Source: Craspedostauros australis
Lineage: Eukaryota > Bacillariophyta > Bacillariophyceae > Mastogloiales > Achnanthaceae
Direction: 5' to 3'
DNA length: 64,000 bases
Assembly: GCA_026770025.1 (NCBI GenBank)
Contig: JAMXDE010000053.1
Span: 354,119 to 418,118, forward strand
The position numbers were made by a program, and so were the translations under genes. Each line of letters begins with the position of its first letter. Position 1 is the first letter of the stretch. Under the pieces are notes generated by a model, which was not told the DNA's origin, made no database searches, and was given only the letters and a program-made list of their open reading frames with translations. Of the stretch, positions 24,901-34,167 are shown in pieces.

Positions 24901-24948
24901 ATCCGTGAAATTTTTTTGCTATTTGGATTCACTATAGGCCCTGGGTCA
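21917..24948 (-). mobile_element. piggyBac-like DNA transposon
   Basis: Bounded on the left by TTAA (21913-21916) and on the right by TGAA (24949-24952), probably a decayed TTAA. Inner termini are imperfect inverted repeats (CGACCCGGGTCC left; reverse complement of the right end TGACCCAGGGCC). The similarity continues outward over TATCCC on both sides, so the true ends could lie slightly further out. Encodes one transposase on the minus strand. Confidence 0.65.
22077..24575 (-). CDS. piggyBac-type transposase
   Basis: 832-residue open frame from the ATG at 24575. PiggyBac transposases cut and paste DNA at TTAA sites using three Asp residues. Candidate catalytic Asp residues lie in Ser-Ile-Asp-Glu-Met-Met (about residue 456), Ala-Met-Asp-Asn-Leu-Phe (about 532) and Gly-Gly-Val-Asp-Lys-Cys-Asp (about 655). 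The C-terminus has a Cys-rich zinc-finger-like cluster (Cys-x2-Cys repeated, plus His) from about residue 785, as in other family members. The first 250 residues are low-complexity, with a three-fold repeat of an Ile-Pro-Pro-Ala-Val-Asp unit and Met-Ala/Ser-Thr-Arg repeats. A Ser/Asp-rich insert separates the N-terminal helical part from the catalytic core. The frame is complete, so the gene may still be functional. Confidence 0.92.
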   Translation of the reverse strand: MVKFTRAKRKEPPSTPTSSQPSFFAEPDLPYTSSRPHVVFLNDSPKLNRSPPCKWLPLDSTTLRGLDDNPPTTNHSSTTMHTNGKSSIIVPPAVDGKIDASIIIPPAVDCKIDAGIVTLPAVDGTSIVSNPSGIAGRMATRMSTRMATQMDTTSNQSNTACIKTDASPSNETITTDFAITADPSEGSIGNQESIGTRATVDGSQYTININSNHRSNYTPLPVGNHKPKFRGLPNIATTIESILEIFFPETLVESIQLHTNNHIRNSRSKAELVTVCELYIFLAMYFYMGFFGAPAKRDYWRAASISIPSHELMTYMTRARYQVIWNHIHLTAMAEHSDGQSDSSIDSSDTSADDMDDDVSPTDQSRGTRSSSQTATTSGTSADASTSSSTLSDLSDNVAPHGSESRAACKPAPPPPSIPPVIISDRSWYAKVQLLLDHTNQVSQKVCTKPGFACSIDEMMVRFKGRSSQTHRMKQKPIKEGYKFFALCCSASGFMYHILPAGRLDKTTKINNTVQELMAVLDPNLGHVVAMDNLFTTKTVIENSRRMGLGIVGTARNRRGFPPKEMKDIEDGRFNSLYLWTQSDDHVITRWVDNNVVLMVSTIHYGNETVQKDRHKPRETQTNKSHLKQVWGSNWNARIHIPKMIDDYNHWMGGVDKCDQFIAYYRPNLRCRRVWMPLMFHLLDILRVNAWIAHNMLVEKEHQLEHKAFGLQMIERLVAKGVMYESRLTRARAQATTPSRPVPRSIRTASRMSRKSPRLSLKRLTGEYRDHKELIVREGCQRTCTYCAFLKAKAKKDGKAGVKPKRVRRMCNICDVYICKQHWATYHGQDQG

Positions 24949-25047
24949 TGAAGGGATACTCTCAAATCGAGTCGAATCAAAAATACTGAATCACGTTTCA
25001 GTCATGGGAGATGAGTACCTAATTTCGCTCTAGATGTTGATACGCGA

Positions 25048-25603
25048 ACAACACCACGAACAAGCACAGCGCCAACGTCCTCGAACAACACAGAGGGTTC
25101 GCCAAGAAGAACGGAACGAAGGTGCCAGCCAAAAAGGGCAGAGAACACGACGGCAATCGTAACTCCAATCGTGGGTGGTCTTCCACGTCACCCAAGCCCG
25201 GGGAGCCACAGCGCAAGCTTGTCAACGACAAGACCTTCATGTGGTGTGCCAAGTGTCGCCGATGGCGCCTCTCGCACAACACAGAGAGTCACAAGGACAA
25301 CTTCAAACCTAAGGCAACCGGCAAGGCGAACCCCAAGACTGATAACCTCGAAATCGACATGGCAGCTTGGACGTGCTTCACCGCCGCAGCCAGCCAGGAC
25401 GAAGACACCTGGTGGTCTCTAGTCTGGAACCTCTTCACCTCCTTCAACTACCTCAATGGAACCATCGGCGAAATCCTGTTCTTCGCAACGCTTCAAGTCA
25501 TCGCACTGGGAGTTGAACATGGATGGTATATCGCAGTGGCAAACGTTTGGATGATCACAGCCATCACGCTGGTACTACTACACACCAACGTCCCGCGAAG
25601 GCC
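25048..25603 (+). pseudogene. C-family Gag, C-terminal part, truncated by element D
   Basis: Same frame as 19959-21285. Contains a basic segment and a zinc-finger-like Trp-Cys-Ala-Lys-Cys...His...His stretch near 25240-25290, typical of the Gag C-terminus. Hydrophobic segments follow (about 25440-25590). The LTR of element D starts at 25604, and the stop at 25614-25616 belongs to that LTR. The remaining protease-integrase-RT part does not reappear on the other side of D. Confidence 0.6.
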
Positions 25604-26350
25604 TGTTAGGAATTGAGGGTACGACTTTGTCGGAATACCCGTAATTGCCGCACCTCCCAACATTGTTCGTCACAGCTTTGAATATTATTCATCACATGTT
25701 CAGAGACTATTTGTCACACCTTTGTATACCATGTCATTATGACTATGACTAAGCATACGGACACGATTGATACCTGTATAACCGCGAGGAGGATAGCCTG
25801 TCCTCTGGTAATGTAAGGAAGACACCCACGGCGGATCAGGAGGTCCCGATACCACGCCAACCATGGCAACCATCCAGACGACGACGTCGATCAGAACAGC
25901 ATGTCCATGGACAAGTGACGCACCTTCTTCAGAGGACAGCACATGCCTCTCCTGCGGACAAGAACATCTGCAGGTTTGGAACATCAGAAAGGATCAGAAT
26001 ATCCGCAGGTTTGGAACATCACCAAAGGTGACATCGATCATGAGACGACGGTGTCATGAGATCAACGATGGAAAACATGAGATAGGCAAGTGCTCAAGAC
26101 TGCAGATCCCTACCATGCAAGCGTAGACAGCTACGATGATGCAGAGACAAGGAAGCAAGAACAGAGCATGATGAACGAAGAGGGAAGCACCTAAGAGACA
26201 ACAGGATGCCCCGTGTCGTTACCGAGACAGATGCCTGTCAAGAAAACCAAATCGGAAGAGAAAGTGAGATTGTACTCACAGTTCTAAAACGGTACAGTTT
26301 CTAACAGCAGATTAGAACTTAGTACTAACTATAACCCCGGATTTCCAACA
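25604..26350 (+). repeat. 5' LTR of element D
   Basis: Copy of 39883-40629 with roughly 2% differences by eye, so older than E. Contains a short tandem repeat around GCAGGTTTGGAACATCA (about 25970-26030). Confidence 0.92.
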
Positions 26351-26362
26351 CGTTTCGAAACG
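26351..26362. other. 12-bp palindrome at LTR/internal junction (element D)
   Basis: CGTTTCGAAACG is a perfect palindrome starting directly after the 5' LTR, extendable to 14 bp. Confidence 0.75.
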
Positions 26363-26430
26363 TTACGATTGAAATCCTACGTTTCTACCACCATCATCAC
26401 AGCAACAAACATCCTCTCATCATCATCACC

Positions 26431-27591
26431 ATGACATCCTTCCTAGGTAAGACTGATCGTTACATGATCATGTTCGACGGCAAGCGGTCCAGCTGGAAAG
26501 CTTGGAGTGCGAAGTTCCTGGCCCGCGCCAACCGCAAGGGCTATGGAGACTTGTATCTCAAGGACATGGGTGATGTGGTTGTGAAGGAAGAACCGTTTGT
26601 CCCCTCCGTTGCTTCCCTCCCCGTGAAAGGCAAGAAGAAGGACAACGACGAAGCCAAGAAGCCAAGTGCCATGACTCCTAAAGAGGAGGCTGAGTACAAG
26701 AAGGCATTGGCGAAGTACGTGTTTGAAGAACTGACCATGGCTATTAGCCATGAAACCACCAAAGGCAATGTTGCCTTCATGGCTGTGTTGGGATGCAAGA
26801 GCAGCGCTTACGAGGGAGGAGACCCACATAAGGCATGGAAAGCTCTTGAACGTATCTACGAGCAGCGCACTGCGCCTATGAAGGCAAAGTTGTTGGCGCA
26901 GCTCAACGGGATGCGCATGAAGAAGGGAGAACACCCGGACACGTTCCTCACCGAGATGGAAGTGCTCCGCGGACGCCTCTCCCACGCCGGCGTCGACTTG
27001 GACATGACTCAGTACCACATGCTCGTGCTCAACGCCCTCGCAAGGGACTACGAGATGGATGTGAAGCTCATCGAGCTCAAGTTCACCGGCATTGAAAGCA
27101 CGATGTCAATCGAGGACATCCGTGAAGCAGTGAGTGCCACCTACGACGCACGTCACATCAAGCAAGGAAGCAACCGCCGCGAGAGCGACACCAAAGAGGA
27201 AATGGCTCTCGCTGCCACGGGTGACTTCAAAGGGTACTGCCGTAACTGCGGTGCCTACGGGCACAAGAAGGCGGACTGCCGCTCTCCCCCAAAGAACAAA
27301 AACAACAAGGCCTTGAAGAAGAACAACAAGAGAGGTGACACCCCCGCCAAGAACAAGTTCAACGGAAACTGCAAGTACTGCGGTAAGAAGGGGCACAAGA
27401 TCCTCGATTGCTTCAAGTTGAAAGCAGCGATGCGAGAAGCCGAGGCCGCAAACGTGGCGACCGACGGCATGGAGGAAGAGACAGACGTCGCCCTCGTGAT
27501 GGTCGAAGAACACATGTGGCGGACTACCGAGGACGATGTGGCTGGCTACGACTCCTTCGTTGAAGTTGACGAAGAGATGTGGTTACCTACC
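26431..27591 (+). pseudogene. Element D Gag, cut by insertion of element E
   Basis: The ATG at 26431 is preceded by a CATCATCACC leader. The Gag N-terminus has Phe-Asp-Gly-Lys and Trp-x3-Ser-Ala-Lys-Phe motifs shared with element E, a UBN2-like helical capsid region, and two CCHC knuckles (Cys-Arg-Asn-Cys-Gly-Ala-Tyr-Gly-His near 27240 and Cys-Lys-Tyr-Cys-Gly near 27370). Reading continues to the insertion point at 27591. The hexamer CCTACC (27586-27591) is repeated after element E at 34997-35002, and removing one copy plus E keeps the frame. The apparent end at 27615 is LTR sequence. Confidence 0.9.
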
Positions 27592-28420
27592 TGTTGGAAA
27601 TCCGGGGTGGTATGATAGTAGAGAACTAATCGTTTGTTAGAATCTACTTCTCTGAACTGTGTGCTCTTCATTGCTCTGAATTGCAAAGTCCAATCTCCTC
27701 CTAAGATTGCCATGGGTCCCTCTGTTGGTCTAGCAGGCATCCATCTTGCATTCATCGCAAATTCACCATGGACATGCATACACCACCGAGTACCCCATGT
27801 TCGTGCACATTAGCACGTTGTCCTCCGCTGATAGTTTCGATGCCTTAGACATCACCGAGTCGTAGGCATGACACAGATCGGCTCATTCGATCAGATCACG
27901 ATCTCCCATGCGTTGCGGGAACGCATTGGTCGGGAGCTCGTTCAGCTCCTTGATCATCAGACATCTCCGATCATCTCCGATCAACTCCGGTCGACTCCGA
28001 TCGTTTCTGATTGTTTCTTCGCCGATCACTTCACCGGCTTCCTGGAAGTTCCTCATACCAGGTTCGTTCACAGGCCATCTCACACTTCATGATGTTGGCC
28101 TTCCTCCAGTACTCTTTTCTCATTGGTTGCGACATGGGGGCCGTAGTCGCTCGTATCGTGATGTTGGTCACGATTCCAACATCCCCGCCTCCTGCGACAT
28201 ACACGTGTGATTCGCATTCCTGCATTGGAGTCATGAACGTCAAGGCATGGTTCGCATTCGGCACGTGGCGTTCTCCACCGCAAGTAACGTGCAGCTCACA
28301 TTTTTCTGTGTCACAATGGTCAAACGTGGGAGTTGCGGTAATGTAGAATATCCCGACGTTCGGCTCCTTACTCTTGGGAGGTGCGGCAATATGGTGTTTC
28401 AGAACACCCGATTCCTGACA
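27592..28420 (-). repeat. 3' LTR of element E
   Basis: On the minus strand it begins TGTCAGGAATC and ends ATTTCCAACA. Contains a GATC-rich tandem stretch with CTCCGATC units at about 27960-28010. Confidence 0.95.
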
Positions 28421-28458
28421 CCCTTCCATTGCCGCTCCAACCATATCATCCACCATGT

Positions 28459-31400
28459 TCAGTCCAATGCTGACCTGGGCTGAATGATGCTCCCCTTGTG
28501 CCGATCGTAGATCTCCTTCTTAGTGTTCTTCGTGAATCCGTCGGAGATGTTATCTTCCGACTTCACGAATCGAGCTCTCGCCTCCTTGTTAGCAATCAGC
28601 TCTCTGATGAAGTGGTTGCGTATATCGATGTGTCTCGTTCTCGCTGATGTCGATGGATTGGTGGCGATGAAGATCGCCCCCACGTTGTCGACCATCACAT
28701 CCGCAGGTTTCTTCATCTTCAACCCGATGTCCTCCATCAGTTGAGTCAAACAGCGGATCTCCTTTCCAGCTTCTGACAGTGCGACATACTCGGCCTCGGT
28801 CGAGCTCAGTGTCACGCTGCGTTGCGCCTTCGATCTCCAGATGATAGGCACTCCTTGTAGCAGGACCAGATGTTCTCCAACGCTGATGCGGTTGTCCTTG
28901 TCTCCAGCGAACTCGCTGTCGGTGTACACCACGATCTTCCATGCGTTGTTGTTCAACGGCTTGGGCTCCATCCTCAATCCGTATTCTCTTGTGTCCGACA
29001 CGAACTTCATCACTCTCAGCATCTCCTTGTATGCCGTGGTCGTTGGTCCATCCAACACCTTTGTAAGCTCTCGGACTGCATTCGCGATGTCTGGTCTCGA
29101 ATGCTTCACCAGGTATAGTCGCATGCCCACACCACTGCGGTATCTGCTGTGTCGATCCTTGTCGACCTTGGGTGCTTCACTGTTTCTCTGGATCCCTTGG
29201 CCTGGTGTGCCTGGGGTTCCGTATCGTTGAAGCTTCGTCACGTCGCTCTTGAACGTATCCGTGATGTTCTTGATGATGTGTGGCTGGTTCACCCAGCAGT
29301 TGGTTTCGTTCTTGTTGAATTCGATCCGGCAACTCAAGTAGTCTTCGAGTCCATCTTCAACCTTGATTCCGAATCGTTCGCGCTTGATGTCCTTCACCAG
29401 TCGCTTCAGTTCGAGGGTGCTTCCGATGCACAGGCAATCATCGACGTACGTCCCGATGAGGACGAGGTTCCCTTCCCGATTCCGAATTAGCAGGCATGGG
29501 TCCACTTTGCTCTGCCGGAAGCCAAGCTTGATCAGGATGTCCACAAGCTTCTTGTTCCACTGCCTTGCGCTCTGAACCAACCCGTAGATGGTCTTCTTCA
29601 GCAGCAGGCACTCGTCCGGTTCATGCTCCATTCCCTTGGGGCATTGCATATAGATCTCTTCCTCGAGGTCTCCGTGCAGGAAGGCGGTTTCGAAGTCGAT
29701 GATGATGCTGTCCGTCTTCAATAACATCTTCATAGTAAGCATCACTCGGTATGTTGCATCGTGGATCACTGGTGCATGATGAGCGGAGAAGTCCACTCCA
29801 GCAATCTGTGAGTATCCACAGGCAACCAATCTGGCGCGAAAGACTTCATTCCTCTTCTCCTTGAAGACCCATTTCGTCTTCACACATCGCCGATCCCTCG
29901 GCATCTTGTTCTTCTTGATCTTCTGCCAGACTCCTCGTCTCGTCATGTCGTAGAACTCCTTATTGATAGCCTCCCGCCATTTCCTCCGCTTCGCTGGATC
30001 TGCATGATCCCAGCATTCCTCGAAGGTGGTTGGGTCCAGCATCATAGCCGTGTATGCGTGCTCGGATGTCTCGTTCCAATCCCCTCTTTCGACTCGTTGG
30101 CTCGCTGCGATGAATTCATCCAGTCTCATTCTTCCTTCCGTGGTGTCGATCATTAGACTCGCCACATCTCGATTGAACATGGATATGTTCGAATGGAAGT
30201 CTCGTTCGCCCGTGGTTGCAGGGATCGCTTCAGCTGCCTCAGCTGATTCATCGCCTCCACTGCTTGATTCTGAGTCGGATTCATATCCTGGCGGATTGTT
30301 GTATGGGACCAAACCTCGTAGCATCCTTGACATCTTTGCCACAGGTCTCGCTGGGGGTTGCTCGATCTCTCTGCCTTCGGCGGCTTGTCTTCGAGTCACT
30401 TGTGTGTCGTCCCTTCCGGATTCATCGTCGTCTTCATCGTCCGATGGTTCGTTCCCTTGGGCAGGTAGCAGTTCATCTTGCTTCGATGCATGGCCTGCGG
30501 TTTTTTCGTAGTCGGTTCCGGGCTCTCTGCTTCGATCAGCTGATACGGCCTTCGCTTCTCTTGCGACACTCGTGTCATGCTCCCAAGTGACCTTCGTATT
30601 GCGGAGTGCTGCTCCGGCATCGAAGTCGTCGTCTTCCAGATCCACCATTTGTGTTCTGTTGGCATTCTCAACACCTTTGAATTGCCCATACGACTGGTTC
30701 ATCCATGTCACGTCTCTGGTGATTAGGATTCTCGTGGTTGCCAGGTTCATCATGCGGTATACACCATTCGCATGAGACAGTCCGTACCCGACGAACATGG
30801 CTGGCTTGGACCTGTCATCCAGTTTCGCTTTGATTGCGCGACTGCCGATGTAGACCATTCCGATCTCCCCGAAGATACGCAATCCTTTCGCGTAGGTTGG
30901 GGTCTGTCCATTGAGTAGCAGGCACGCAGGATCTCTCGACTTAGTCTCGATGATGTTCTCGATCTGCGTTGCGTTCCTTGCCGCCTCTGCCCATAGTTTG
31001 CCACGCAGTTGTCTCGGTAGGTGCGCCTGGTTCAGCATTGACCTGACCTTACCATAGAGAACCGCGAATTTCCGTTCCACTCTTCCGTTCTGTTGAGGAG
31101 TTGATGCGGCGGTGTATTCGAATGTTGGGGCGAAGCCTGCACTTAATAGTAGGGCCTCTGCGCTGTAGTTCTCTCCGGCATTGTCACATCTGACATTCTT
31201 CACTGTCACTTGTTGATTGCCTGATAGCCACTTCAACAATGATAGCAGTCTGGGACCGACTTCGCTCTTCTCTTTGACGAAGTAGCTCCAGCAGTAGTCA
31301 CTGTAGTCGTCGATGACCAGCAACCAGTACTTTCCGTGCCCGAAGCTCGTTGCTTGGACACTTGAAGTATCCATGAAGAGTCGTTCTCCGACCTTCTTCG

Positions 31401-34089
31401 CTCGTAGTTGGAGAGTTTTGGTTAGGCGTTTTTGCTTCGCCTTTCCGATCGCGCAGTCTTCGCATGGATTGAGAGTCCCAGTGATATTCCATCCATATTG
31501 TCTCGCCGTCCTGGAGATCGTGTAAGAGTCAACGTGGCCTAGCATTTTATGGATCTTATTCACATCCATGGGCTTCTTTGTATCAAGCCCGACATTCGCC
31601 ATCTCTTCACTCTTAGGGGCAGGCACCATGTTCACACCGAGCACGAATCCGCTGTGAGTTGCCATGATCCGATCGAATCGGATACGCTGCCCATTCTTAT
31701 CCAGCGCGATGATCACGCCTTTGTTGCTGATGTTGAATCCATTATGGAGCGCCTTGCCGATGCTCAATAGGTTAACCCAGAGCTTAGGCACGTAACGCAC
31801 TCCCTTCAGGATGATGATGGCGCTCTTGCCGTCCTTCTGCATCACTCGCATGCGTAGATCACCGACCTTGGTGGCACGGAGGAATTTTCCGCTTCCCACC
31901 TTCACAGAGAAATTAGAGAGGCGCACATTGGTCATGCCCTCGTCATTATTAGTCAAGTGGCAGGATGCGCCGGTATCTCCCAACCATGTGTTAGCTTCAT
32001 GTTGGTCTGATGCAACCAGCTCGCGGTTGCTCTCACTCGACTCGTGATCTTCGATCACCATGGCCATTTCGTGTCCGAACCTTGCTTGTTCGAAGTGTTC
32101 CATCAGCTCGAATTTGTATTCCGGGCTTCCTGCCATTGGTCTGACCTTTGGGAGTTCCGGGCACTCCAAGCCGTCTCTTACTTCGGTGTCGTCCCAGCCT
32201 CTCATCCATGAGACGCGTTGGGTACACAAGCGGCTCATCCTCAAAATGAGGTGCTTGGGGAGTAGTGGTAGTCCTTTCTCTTCGAGTAGCTCGTTGATGA
32301 CCACGATCTTGAGCGATATGTCGTATGCTCCATCGAACCCAATTTGGGTGAGCATGTAGTAGAGCTCTCGGGTTCCCAAGCAGTAGGCTCTCTCCCGAAT
32401 GGATTCCCTCCTCACGTCGTAGCACAAGATGGTGCCATTGATTCGCACCTGCACGGCTTCCAAGACGTTGGAGAGAGAGACCCTCACGGCGTCCTCCACT
32501 GAGTCGAATCGGCTCAGGATCGCGCGACGGCGAATCCTTTCCGGTTCGGTGGTCGTCGGGATCTTTCTGAACGCCCATGGGGCTCGGATCTTGAACACGT
32601 TGAATTCGGTGCACTCCGTGCACCACGAATACATCGCTCCACGCGCGAGGCAGATTGGACACCATGCATCCGTCCTGCTGCGATCACACACGCGGTCGAT
32701 CTCGTCACGTAGGAAGTAGTCAATGGCGCTGCTCATGCGAGTGCCGGTTGCTTCCTGTTCTTGCGCTGGTGGCGCATTGTTGACATCGACTCCTGGCATT
32801 GCGACTTCAGTGACCCCGATGCTCTCGTCTGATTCGAGCAGGTCGTCGTTCATGAGGTCACGGATGCCTTGGTTGATTGGCGATTCGGCTCTCACGGTTG
32901 AAGGATACGACTCCATGATTTCGAAGAGATCCTCTTCGAGTCCATCCTCGAGTTCGATCTCATCAAGATCGTCGATCTCAACGAATGCACCGTCTGCGAT
33001 GACGAGTGCCATGTCGTCCATCGCGTCGTCGCCATCCATTGCCATATTGGCGCTCTCGGCTTCCTTCATTGCTGCCTTCAGCTTGAAGCATTGGATGATC
33101 TTGTGCCCTGCCTTTCCACAGTAGTTGCACTTGCCGTCGAATCCGCCTTTCTTGGATCCGCTCTTGGCATCGGCGTTGTAGCCCTTCTTCTTGGACCCAC
33201 CGCCTCTTTTGTTGTTGCCTCCCTTGGCTGGCGCACGACAGTCCGCCTTCTTGTGCCCGTAGGCACCGCAGTTGCGACAGTTTCCTTTGAACTGTCCAGC
33301 TCCGAACAGAGCGAGCTCCTCGTTGCTGCTGTTGCCTGCGCGCTTATAACCATGTTTGAGATGGTGGCGGTCGTAGGTTAGGCTCACAGCTTCGCGGATG
33401 TCGCCCACGGTCATCTCTCGTTCCTTTCCGTGGAACTTGAGTTCGAGCAGCTTCACGTCCATCTCGTACTCGCGGCAGAGTGCGTTGAGCACGAGCATGT
33501 TGAACTGCTCCGTATCGATGATCACCTCCTGGTCGATCAGTCGGTTGCGAAGGACCTCCATGTCCGTCAAGAAGAGATCCGGATTCTCTCCCTTCTTCAA
33601 TCGCATCGCATTGAGCTCCGCCAGCAACTTTGCCTTCATAGGCGCAGTGCGCTGCTCGTAGATGCGTCCGAGGGCCACCCAAGCTGCATGAGGATCTCCT
33701 CCTCCATTCAGCATGCCCTCGCATCCCCACACCGCCTCGAAGGCGATCTTGCCTTCCTTCGAATCATGGTTCATCGCCATGGTCAGTTCCTCGAAGGCGA
33801 ACCTTGCCATTGCTGCCTTGTACTCCGCTAGATCCGCAGCGCTTGGTTTGGTACCAGACTTGGTACTCGCCTTGAGTTTGGCGCCTGGATCAGGCTTGAT
33901 CGTTGCGACCAGGGACTCGGCTGCGGCGGAGAGAGCAGTCACCTTCACATCGGAGTAGGGCTTCAAGAGCATGTCGCGGTAACCACGACGGTTAGCGCGA
34001 CAGAGGAACTTGGCGTGCCAGAACTTCCAGTTCTCCTTTTTACCGTCGAAGTAGACGATCTTGTCGGACTTGGTCTCGTAGGTACTCAT
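28459..34089 (-). CDS. Element E Gag-Pol polyprotein, full length
   Basis: A single uninterrupted frame of about 1,876 codons from the ATG at 34089; upstream in-frame codons to 34149 have only a TTG start. Order by approximate residue: Gag capsid region (1-260); CCHC knuckles (about 273 and 323); acidic spacer with a Cys-x2-Cys-x9-Cys-x2-Cys cluster and a helical stretch shared with element D (about 350-690); protease Asp-Thr-Gly-Ala-Ser (about 706). Integrase has HHCC near 845 and the Asp-Asn-Ala-Gly-Glu-Asn core near 966. RT carries Tyr-Val-Asp-Asp near 1548. RNase H has Tyr-Thr-Asp-Ser-Glu near 1721 and Val-Asp-Asn-Val-Gly near 1800. All catalytic motifs I looked for are present. With near-identical LTRs this is the best candidate for a currently mobile element in the window. 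Confidence 0.95.
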   Translation of the reverse strand: MSTYETKSDKIVYFDGKKENWKFWHAKFLCRANRRGYRDMLLKPYSDVKVTALSAAAESLVATIKPDPGAKLKASTKSGTKPSAADLAEYKAAMARFAFEELTMAMNHDSKEGKIAFEAVWGCEGMLNGGGDPHAAWVALGRIYEQRTAPMKAKLLAELNAMRLKKGENPDLFLTDMEVLRNRLIDQEVIIDTEQFNMLVLNALCREYEMDVKLLELKFHGKEREMTVGDIREAVSLTYDRHHLKHGYKRAGNSSNEELALFGAGQFKGNCRNCGAYGHKKADCRAPAKGGNNKRGGGSKKKGYNADAKSGSKKGGFDGKCNYCGKAGHKIIQCFKLKAAMKEAESANMAMDGDDAMDDMALVIADGAFVEIDDLDEIELEDGLEEDLFEIMESYPSTVRAESPINQGIRDLMNDDLLESDESIGVTEVAMPGVDVNNAPPAQEQEATGTRMSSAIDYFLRDEIDRVCDRSRTDAWCPICLARGAMYSWCTECTEFNVFKIRAPWAFRKIPTTTEPERIRRRAILSRFDSVEDAVRVSLSNVLEAVQVRINGTILCYDVRRESIRERAYCLGTRELYYMLTQIGFDGAYDISLKIVVINELLEEKGLPLLPKHLILRMSRLCTQRVSWMRGWDDTEVRDGLECPELPKVRPMAGSPEYKFELMEHFEQARFGHEMAMVIEDHESSESNRELVASDQHEANTWLGDTGASCHLTNNDEGMTNVRLSNFSVKVGSGKFLRATKVGDLRMRVMQKDGKSAIIILKGVRYVPKLWVNLLSIGKALHNGFNISNKGVIIALDKNGQRIRFDRIMATHSGFVLGVNMVPAPKSEEMANVGLDTKKPMDVNKIHKMLGHVDSYTISRTARQYGWNITGTLNPCEDCAIGKAKQKRLTKTLQLRAKKVGERLFMDTSSVQATSFGHGKYWLLVIDDYSDYCWSYFVKEKSEVGPRLLSLLKWLSGNQQVTVKNVRCDNAGENYSAEALLLSAGFAPTFEYTAASTPQQNGRVERKFAVLYGKVRSMLNQAHLPRQLRGKLWAEAARNATQIENIIETKSRDPACLLLNGQTPTYAKGLRIFGEIGMVYIGSRAIKAKLDDRSKPAMFVGYGLSHANGVYRMMNLATTRILITRDVTWMNQSYGQFKGVENANRTQMVDLEDDDFDAGAALRNTKVTWEHDTSVAREAKAVSADRSREPGTDYEKTAGHASKQDELLPAQGNEPSDDEDDDESGRDDTQVTRRQAAEGREIEQPPARPVAKMSRMLRGLVPYNNPPGYESDSESSSGGDESAEAAEAIPATTGERDFHSNISMFNRDVASLMIDTTEGRMRLDEFIAASQRVERGDWNETSEHAYTAMMLDPTTFEECWDHADPAKRRKWREAINKEFYDMTRRGVWQKIKKNKMPRDRRCVKTKWVFKEKRNEVFRARLVACGYSQIAGVDFSAHHAPVIHDATYRVMLTMKMLLKTDSIIIDFETAFLHGDLEEEIYMQCPKGMEHEPDECLLLKKTIYGLVQSARQWNKKLVDILIKLGFRQSKVDPCLLIRNREGNLVLIGTYVDDCLCIGSTLELKRLVKDIKRERFGIKVEDGLEDYLSCRIEFNKNETNCWVNQPHIIKNITDTFKSDVTKLQRYGTPGTPGQGIQRNSEAPKVDKDRHSRYRSGVGMRLYLVKHSRPDIANAVRELTKVLDGPTTTAYKEMLRVMKFVSDTREYGLRMEPKPLNNNAWKIVVYTDSEFAGDKDNRISVGEHLVLLQGVPIIWRSKAQRSVTLSSTEAEYVALSEAGKEIRCLTQLMEDIGLKMKKPADVMVDNVGAIFIATNPSTSARTRHIDIRNHFIRELIANKEARARFVKSEDNISDGFTKNTKKEIYDRHKGSIIQPRSALD

Positions 34090-34155
34090 GATGATGATGA
34101 TGAAGGTGGATGATGGCTTGTTGGTGCGGGGTGAAACGTAGGATTTCAATCGTAA

Positions 34156-34167
34156 CGTTTCGAAACG
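34156..34167. other. 12-bp palindrome at LTR/internal junction (element E)
   Basis: CGTTTCGAAACG directly adjoins the inner end of the 5' LTR at 34168, the same sequence as in element D. Confidence 0.75.

Larger units (their letters stand above)
21286..25040. mobile_element. Composite insertion in C-family Gag
   Basis: Whole block between the duplicated TACGCGA sites. About 0.7 kb of it (21286-21916 plus 24949-25040) is outer sequence of LTR-like size with no coding capacity; it contains CRE-like TGACGTCA at about 21820. The rest is a piggyBac-like element nested inside. Outer termini (TGATAATC... and ...ATGTTGA) are not a clear TG/CA LTR pair, so the class of the outer element is open. Confidence 0.6.

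Noticed and set aside
34090..34149. Longer N-terminus for the element E polyprotein
   Set aside because: The upstream start would be TTG and would cover the leader; the ATG at 34089 is a better eukaryotic start.
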